Shown: positions 1 through 9,160 of the stretch, piece after piece
How the letters are laid out: each line of letters starts with the position of its first letter
Numbering within the stretch: position 1 is the first letter of the stretch
DNA from: Pseudomonadota bacterium
GTDB taxonomy: Bacteria > Pseudomonadota > Alphaproteobacteria > Rhizobiales > Rhizobiaceae
Assembly (NCBI GenBank): GCA_023387775.1
Contig: JAEWHN010000142.1
Location: forward strand, 1 to 9,160
DNA length: 9,160 nt
Direction: 5' to 3'
Made by a program: the position numbers and the translations under genes
The notes under the pieces: generated by a model
Database searches by the model: none
What the model saw: only the letters and a program-made list of their open reading frames with translations
Told to the model about the DNA's origin: nothing

Positions 1-1
1 G

Positions 2-391
<390 letters not shown>

Positions 392-402
392 AAAGCACGG
401 CG

Positions 403-428
403 CGCCGCGGAACTTCGGTTCCGCGGCG
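403..428 (+). repeat. perfect 11-bp hairpin with UUCG tetraloop in the rpoB-rpoC gap
   Basis: The left arm CGCCGCGGAAC (403-413) is perfectly complementary to GTTCCGCGGCG (418-428) around the loop TTCG (414-417). The loop is closed by a C-G pair, so the RNA form is the exceptionally stable cUUCGg type. It begins 12 bases after the rpoB stop. No run of T follows, so it is not a classical intrinsic terminator; an mRNA processing, stability or pausing role is inferred. It could also be part of a dispersed palindromic element. Confidence 0.85.
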
Positions 429-445
429 TTGCCGCCGGAAATTCT

Positions 446-462
446 GGCCGGTTCCCCCGGCC
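446..462 (+). repeat. small 6-bp hairpin in the rpoB-rpoC gap
   Basis: GGCCGG (446-451) pairs with CCGGCC (457-462) around the loop TTCCC. It lies 17 bases after the UUCG hairpin and has no following T-run. A stem this short and GC-rich could arise by chance; it is listed because it makes a pair of palindromes with 403-428. Confidence 0.4.
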
Positions 463-571
463 GCACGCATGGATCCGTAACGTCGGCGTAGCGGCGGCGC
501 TTGAACGGATCGCCAAGGGCGAAGGCCCGCCAATATTCGTCTGGGGCCCTGGGTTCCAAAAGGAGAACGAC

Positions 572-4768
<4,197 letters not shown>

Positions 4769-4793
4769 CAAGCGCGGCGTAGACGCCGAAGTC

Positions 4794-4829
4794 AAAAAAG
4801 CCGCCGGGGAAATCCCCGGCGGCTTTTTT
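4794..4829. terminator. strong intrinsic terminator after rpoC, potentially bidirectional
   Basis: GCCGCCGGGG (4800-4809) pairs with CCCCGGCGGC (4814-4823), a perfect 10-bp GC stem around AAAT. Six A precede the stem and six T follow it. The plus strand therefore reads as a classical terminator for the rpoBC transcript. Because the A-run becomes a T-run on the other strand, it can also stop transcription arriving from the convergent minus-strand gene at 5185-5466, for which I see no closer terminator. Confidence 0.95.
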
Positions 4830-4925
4830 CATGTCTCGAAATATTGCCGCCACACCCCCCATTTGGGGGATGACAAATGCCGCCCTTAGATTGATACTCA
4901 GCGCGTTGATTTGCTTAGGGTTGCA

Positions 4926-5100
4926 TTCAGCACGCTCAGGCGCTCGGGGGAGCGCGTGGCTCGGACGTTATTTTTTGCGTCTGGCCGGGCGAGGGGAAGA
5001 CAAGTAACCAAGCTTCACAGTACGCGGTTGCAACAGGTGGTCTATGCCACCTGTACCGCGCTTTAGCCGCCCGGTTGTGCCCCATCCGGGCGGTCTTTTT
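4926..5100 (+). ncRNA. candidate small RNA ending at an intrinsic terminator
   Basis: A structured stretch with its own plus-strand terminator and no protein gene. The core is a bulged stem: CGCGGT (5023-5028) pairs with ACCGCG (5055-5060) and ACAGGTGG (5033-5040) pairs with CCACCTGT (5047-5054). A four-base bulge TGCA sits on the 5' side and the loop is TCTATG. Seven bases later comes the terminator hairpin. A further 6-bp hairpin lies at 4940-4955. The 5' end is a guess: a weak promoter-like pair TTGATA (4891-4896) and CTTAGG (4914-4919), 17 bases apart, would start transcription near 4926. I cannot match it to a named RNA family. Alternatives are a backup terminator for rpoC read-through, or 3' UTR structure of the minus-strand gene. 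Confidence 0.45.
5067..5100 (+). terminator. second plus-strand intrinsic terminator
   Basis: CCGCCCGG (5067-5074) pairs perfectly with CCGGGCGG (5086-5093) around an 11-base loop, followed by TCTTTTT (5094-5100). The T-run exists only on the plus-strand side, so it does not terminate the minus-strand gene. No plus-strand protein gene lies between the rpoC terminator and this one, which points to a short non-coding transcript or a backup for rpoC. Confidence 0.7.
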
Positions 5101-5184
5101 CTGTCCGCAGACAACCGCCCGTTTCAGAGCCACGGCGGCCCGTCGTTGAAACGTTTGCGGCGGCGCGCCCTCGCGGCACTCAGC

Positions 5185-5466
5185 TCAATCGTCTTCGTTG
5201 AAGGTCACGATGGAGACTTCGCCTTCAAGTGCGCCCTGGTATGCGGAAAGATGCGGCTCGTCGTCCGGCTCGTCTTGCATCTCGCCGATCTGGTCCAGCT
5301 CGGCCTCGGCGTAGCCTTCCTTGGCAAGCGCCTCGAGAGCGATCCGAACGGCGGAATCGTCGTCCGGTGCCACCAGCATGATATGCACGCCTTCCGACTC
5401 GCCGCCTTTCCTGCGCCAGACTCGGCCGATGATGATCGTGACGGGCCGTGATTCATTGTCGTTCAT
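5185..5466 (-). CDS. small acidic protein of unknown function, 93 residues
   Basis: I do not recognise this family by name. The start (ATG, bases 5466-5464) has AAGGA seven bases upstream, and codons strongly favour G or C in the third position like the neighbouring genes, which supports real coding. The product has 23 acidic and 7 basic residues. It shows a hydrophobic strand VTIIIGRVW (9-17), a basic turn RRKGG, a second strand GVHIMLVAP (26-34), a likely helix from about 35 to 60 (DDSAVRIALEALAKEG onward), an acidic linker with DEPDDEP (65-71), and a final strand VSIVTF (84-89). The inferred order is strand-strand-helix-strand in a soluble cytoplasmic protein; no signal peptide or membrane segment is seen. 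It converges on rpoC and diverges from the rpsL promoter. Its own promoter is not evident. A link to transcription or translation would be guilt by position only. Confidence 0.82.
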   Translation of the reverse strand: MNDNESRPVTIIIGRVWRRKGGESEGVHIMLVAPDDDSAVRIALEALAKEGYAEAELDQIGEMQDEPDDEPHLSAYQGALEGEVSIVTFNEDD

Positions 5467-5665
5467 GCGTGATTCCTTGCTTCATGGCCTTTGGCGAGGT
5501 ATCCACGCCATCGTCTGCTGGCGTTTTGCCACGAATGGCGGGCAGGGGACAGGGAAAACCACGCCACATTCTGTTCCACGGCTGCGATGAGGCGAAATAT
5601 TATGTCGCACGGCTGTGTTGGGCGCCGGAACGGGCTGCTTTGTTAAGAATATGGCCCGTGTGGGG

Positions 5666-5694
5666 TTGACGGTCCGCGGGTTCAAGCGTATTAG
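5666..5694 (+). promoter_or_regulatory. housekeeping sigma-factor promoter of the str operon
   Basis: TTGACG (5666-5671) and TATTAG (5689-5694) are separated by exactly 17 bases, which fits alphaproteobacterial housekeeping and rRNA-type promoters well. An AT-rich stretch at about 5639-5652 sits where an UP element would lie. The bases after the -10 box (CCGCCT) are GC-rich, which in other bacteria is typical of promoters under stringent control; that last point is inference. Transcription should start near 5701, giving a leader of about 240 bases before rpsL. Confidence 0.82.
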
Positions 5695-5711
5695 CCGCCT
5701 TGTCTGAACCC
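5678..5711. repeat. 7-bp dyad flanking the rpsL -10 box
   Basis: GGGTTCA (5678-5684) and TGAACCC (5705-5711) are perfect inverted repeats 20 bases apart, symmetric about the end of the -10 element. The placement resembles an operator, with one half in the promoter spacer and one just past the expected start site. No regulator is identified, and chance occurrence is possible for seven base pairs. Confidence 0.35.
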
Positions 5712-5941
5712 ATGTGAGGTCTGGCTTTCCGGAGCGACACGTTCTGGAGTTTGCCTCAAACAAGGTTCGTTTTACGAGCGTATACACATCTCCGGCGTGC
5801 ACGAAGCGGTTCCGCTTCCTCTGCTTTTTGTTCGGGCGCACCGCGGATCGCGGTTTGTGGCCCGAATTTTCGTGTGGAATGGCGCTTGGAGCCGCCCGTG
5901 AATGGGCTCGAGACACCGAATTTGAGAGACAAGAGGGTTTA
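5701..5941 (+). promoter_or_regulatory. structured 5' leader of rpsL-rpsG-fusA mRNA
   Basis: The predicted leader contains a series of stem-loops: GTTTG/CAAAC (5749-5761), GUUCGU/ACGAGC with one wobble (5765-5779), GAAGCG/CGCTTC (5803-5818) followed six bases later by five T (5825-5829), and a two-tier hairpin. In that hairpin TTCGGGC (5831-5837) pairs with GCCCGAA (5860-5866), enclosing ACCGCG/CGCGGT (5840-5845 with 5849-5854), and four T follow directly. The T-runs make both of the last two look like weak terminators. The region could attenuate or autoregulate the operon, or simply stabilise the message. No known riboswitch is recognised. Confidence 0.5.
5917..5934 (+). repeat. 18-base repeat, copy 1, ahead of rpsL
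   Basis: This is the first copy of CGAANTTGAGAGACRAGA, ending seven bases before the rpsL start. It matches the copy at 6353-6370 at 16 of 18 positions. It overlaps the start of the AGAGGG ribosome-binding site (5932-5937), but the core TTGAGAGAC lies outside the Shine-Dalgarno match. Confidence 0.75.
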
Positions 5942-6313
5942 ATGCCTACCGTCAACCAGCTGATCCGCAAGCCGCGCATTGCGCCGGTGAAGCGCAATAA
6001 GGTTCCGGCCATGCAGGCCAATCCCCAGAAGCGGGGCGTCTGCACGCGCGTCTACACCACGACGCCGAAGAAGCCGAACTCGGCGCTGCGCAAGGTGGCC
6101 AAGATCCGCTTGACCAATGGCTTCGAGGTGATCGGCTACATTCCTGGTGAGGGTCACAACCTCCAGGAGCACTCGGTGGTCATGATCCGCGGTGGCCGCG
6201 TCAAGGATCTTCCCGGCGTTCGTTATCACATCATCCGCGGCGTGCTCGACACGCAGGGCGTGAAGAACCGCAAGCAGCGCCGCTCCAAGTACGGCGCCAA
6301 GCGTCCGAAGTAA
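5942..6313 (+). CDS. rpsL: 30S ribosomal protein S12
   Basis: Complete 123-residue S12, the usual length in rhizobia. S12 sits at the decoding centre of the small subunit and helps check codon-anticodon pairing. The start MPTVNQLIRKPR is typical. The loops that contact the decoding site are intact: TTPKKPNSALRKV (40-52) with K43, and GGRVKDLPGVRYH (84-96) with K88 and D89, the aspartate that is beta-methylthiolated in many bacteria. K43 and K88 are the normal, streptomycin-sensitive residues. The ATG at 5942 is chosen because it begins the family's conserved N-terminus and has AGAGGG four bases upstream; the frame stays open to ATG 5714, but those residues do not belong to S12. It is first in the str operon, and rpsG follows after 60 bases. 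Confidence 0.98.
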   Translation: MPTVNQLIRKPRIAPVKRNKVPAMQANPQKRGVCTRVYTTTPKKPNSALRKVAKIRLTNGFEVIGYIPGEGHNLQEHSVVMIRGGRVKDLPGVRYHIIRGVLDTQGVKNRKQRRSKYGAKRPK

Positions 6314-6322
6314 GGTTTATCG

Positions 6323-6350
6323 GCTCGGGCGCCGCATGGTCGCGTCGAGC
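6323..6350 (+). repeat. stem-loop in the rpsL-rpsG intercistronic gap
   Basis: GCTCG (6323-6327) pairs with CGAGC (6346-6350). Inside it GCGCC (6329-6333) pairs with GG and CGC (6338-6339 and 6341-6343) across a bulged T, with loop GCAT. It lies between the rpsL stop and the rpsG start. In E. coli, S7 represses its own operon by binding the rpsL-rpsG gap; a similar role here is an analogy, not shown by the sequence. Confidence 0.5.
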
Positions 6351-6352
6351 TT

Positions 6353-6370
6353 CGAAGTTGAGAGACGAGA
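6353..6370 (+). repeat. 18-base repeat, copy 2, ahead of rpsG
   Basis: This is the second copy of CGAANTTGAGAGACRAGA, ending three bases before the rpsG start, against seven for the rpsL copy. It differs from 5917-5934 at two positions. A shorter echo, TGAGAG, occurs at 6862-6867 ahead of fusA. Confidence 0.75.
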
Positions 6371-6373
6371 AAC

Positions 6374-6844
6374 ATGTCCCGACGCCACAGTGCAGAAAAG
6401 CGTGAGATCAACCCGGATCCGAAGTTCGGCGACCTGGTCATCACCAAGTTCATGAACGCCGTCTTGTATGACGGCAAGAAGTCGGTCGCTGAGACGATTG
6501 TCTATGGCGCGCTCGACCAGGTTCAGGCCAAGACCAAGCAGGAGCCGGTCTCCGTGTTCCATCAGGCGCTCGACAACGTCGCTCCGCACCTCGAAGTGCG
6601 TTCGCGTCGCGTTGGTGGTGCCACCTACCAGGTTCCGGTCGATGTCCGTCCGGAGCGTCGTCAGGCTCTCGCCATCCGCTGGCTGATCACTGCGGCCCGC
6701 AACCGCAACGAGACGACCATGGTCGACCGTCTGTCGGGTGAACTGATGGACGCCGCCAACAACCGTGGCACTGCTGTCAAGAAGCGTGAAGACACGCACA
6801 AGATGGCTGAGGCCAACCGCGCTTTCGCGCACTACCGCTGGTAA
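6374..6844 (+). CDS. rpsG: 30S ribosomal protein S7
   Basis: Complete 156-residue S7, the standard length outside the longer E. coli K-12 form. S7 binds the 3' major domain of 16S rRNA early, starts assembly of the 30S head, and lines the E site beside S11. Seen in the sequence are the conserved N-terminal start MSRRHSAEKR, the block DPKFGDLVITKFMN (15-28), the central PHLEVRSRRVGGATYQVPV beta-hairpin region, and the RRQALAIRWL helix. The C-terminal KREDTHKMAEANRAFAHYRW is intact. The start at 6374 is the only one that gives this N-terminus. Two in-frame stops, TAA then TAG, follow each other at 6842-6847. rpsL lies 60 bases upstream and fusA 32 bases downstream, which fits one operon. Confidence 0.98.
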   Translation: MSRRHSAEKREINPDPKFGDLVITKFMNAVLYDGKKSVAETIVYGALDQVQAKTKQEPVSVFHQALDNVAPHLEVRSRRVGGATYQVPVDVRPERRQALAIRWLITAARNRNETTMVDRLSGELMDAANNRGTAVKKREDTHKMAEANRAFAHYRW

Positions 6845-6876
6845 TAGCGCGAACGAACGACTGAGAGGCACCTTCC

Positions 6877-8961
<2,085 letters not shown>

Positions 8962-8967
<6 letters not shown>

Positions 8968-8983
8968 TTCCGAGGAACTACGT
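8962..8983 (+). repeat. hairpin spanning the fusA stop codon
   Basis: CGTAGTTC (8963-8970) pairs with GAACTACG (8975-8982) around CGAG, and a G-U pair (8962 with 8983) extends the stem. The fusA TAG (8965-8967) lies inside the left arm. No T-run follows, so full termination is unlikely. Effects on mRNA processing or on the relative levels of fusA and tuf are possible but inferred. Confidence 0.75.
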
Positions 8984-9033
8984 CGTTACCTTAATTCAAT
9001 GCCTTAAGTGGCTGATAGGAATGGAGATTTCAC

Positions 9034-9160
9034 ATGGCTAAGAGTAAATTTGAGCGCAACAAGCCGCATGTGAACATTGGCACGATTGGTCACGTTGACC
9101 ATGGCAAGACGTCGCTGACGGCTGCGATCACGAAGTTTTTCGGCGATTTCCGGGCCTATG
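9034..9160 (+). CDS. tuf: translation elongation factor Tu (partial, 5' end)
   Basis: The first 42 codons of EF-Tu, cut by the right window edge. EF-Tu delivers aminoacyl-tRNA to the ribosome as a GTP complex. The N-terminus MAKSKFERNKPHVNIGTIGH and the phosphate-binding loop GHVDHGKT (19-26) are diagnostic, followed by SLTAAITKFFGDFRAY. GGAG at 9023-9026, seven bases before ATG, supports the start. The gap to fusA is 66 bases and I see no clear promoter in it, so co-transcription is likely. Fourteen of these 42 codons end in A or T, more than in the start of fusA (7 of 42). Alphaproteobacteria often carry a second tuf near secE-nusG, which is outside this window. Confidence 0.98.
   Translation, partial: MAKSKFERNKPHVNIGTIGHVDHGKTSLTAAITKFFGDFRAY

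Larger units (their letters stand above)
4769..5184. other. 416-base gap between rpoC and the minus-strand small gene
   Basis: No protein gene is supported here. It holds the rpoC terminator (4794-4829) and a short C5/G5 hairpin (4856-4860 with 4865-4869), which competes with a CATTTG/CAAATG pairing (4860-4865 with 4874-4879). There is also a 6-bp hairpin GCGCTC/GAGCGC (4940-4945 with 4950-4955), the bulged stem-loop at 5023-5060, and a second plus-strand terminator at 5067-5100. The open frame starting at 5044 on the plus strand begins inside this structured DNA and runs antisense to the real gene, so it is not called. Confidence 0.7.
5467..5941. other. 475-base divergent gap upstream of rpsL
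   Basis: Bases 5467-5638 hold nothing I can assign: no convincing minus-strand promoter, no tRNA and no repeat. From 5639 an AT-rich patch leads into the rpsL promoter (5666-5694). The rest is the predicted leader of the str operon, with several hairpins up to the rpsL ribosome-binding site. Open frames through this leader, including one in frame with rpsL from ATG 5714, lack ribosome-binding sites and family similarity. Confidence 0.7.

Noticed and set aside
501..536. Internal promoter for rpoC (TTGAAC with CAATAT)
   Set aside because: The spacing between the two elements is 24 bases, too long for a housekeeping promoter, and no base combination at 16-18 bases fits.
4856..4869. C5-ATTT-G5 hairpin as a terminator
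   Set aside because: There is no T-run on either strand, and it competes with an equally short CATTTG/CAAATG pairing.
5044..5451. 135-codon plus-strand frame
   Set aside because: It starts inside the stem-loop, runs through the intrinsic terminator at 5067-5100, and is antisense to the better supported minus-strand gene.
5453..5485. Ten-codon frame on the minus strand overlapping the start of the acidic-protein gene
   Set aside because: ATG at 5485 opens a short frame that ends just inside the gene, but its ribosome-binding site is poor (two-base spacing), and overlaps of this size are common by chance.
5714..5941. N-terminal extension of rpsL from ATG 5714
   Set aside because: The frame is open, but the extra 76 residues resemble no S12, and the conserved S12 N-terminus begins at 5942 with its own ribosome-binding site. 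The extension is leader RNA.
5751..5942. Leader-peptide frame whose TAA overlaps the rpsL ATG
   Set aside because: The stop-start overlap is suggestive of coupling, but the possible starts (TTG 5751, GTG 5874) lack well-placed ribosome-binding sites, and the arginine-rich product looks like out-of-frame GC-rich sequence.

Overview
This is a chromosomal housekeeping window from an alphaproteobacterium, most likely a rhizobial (Hyphomicrobiales) genus such as Mesorhizobium or a close relative. The basis is the GC-rich DNA with strong G/C third-position bias, the 1398-residue RpoC carrying the insertion found in proteobacterial beta' subunits, the rhizobial-style RpsL, RpsG, EF-G and EF-Tu sequences, and the rpoB-rpoC-[small gene]-rpsL-rpsG-fusA-tuf order. 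The genus is an inference from recognised protein sequences; no database search was done.

Layout. 2-391: 3' end of rpoB. 392-571: a gap holding a very stable hairpin with a UUCG loop. 572-4768: complete rpoC, closed by a strong terminator at 4794-4829. 4769-5184: a gap of about 416 bases with no protein gene. It contains a long bulged stem-loop (5023-5060) followed by a second plus-strand intrinsic terminator (5067-5100), together a candidate small RNA. 5185-5466, minus strand: an unrecognised, very acidic 93-residue protein gene that converges on rpoC and diverges from rpsL. 5467-5941: a gap with a clear housekeeping promoter (-35 at 5666, -10 at 5689) and a roughly 240-base structured leader. 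5942-8967: rpsL, rpsG and fusA in a tight operon. 9034 to the window edge: the first 42 codons of tuf.

The genes supply the core of transcription and translation: the beta and beta' subunits of RNA polymerase, two 30S proteins (S12 for decoding, S7 for head assembly), and the two elongation GTPases. The small minus-strand gene and the candidate RNA sit at the junction between the RNA polymerase operon and the str operon.

The coding content is ordinary, and I do not see a defence system, mobile element, CRISPR array or biosynthetic cluster. The items worth a second look are non-coding: the candidate small RNA, the str-operon leader with a dyad around its -10 box, an 18-base near-identical repeat in front of both rpsL and rpsG, and the intercistronic hairpins.
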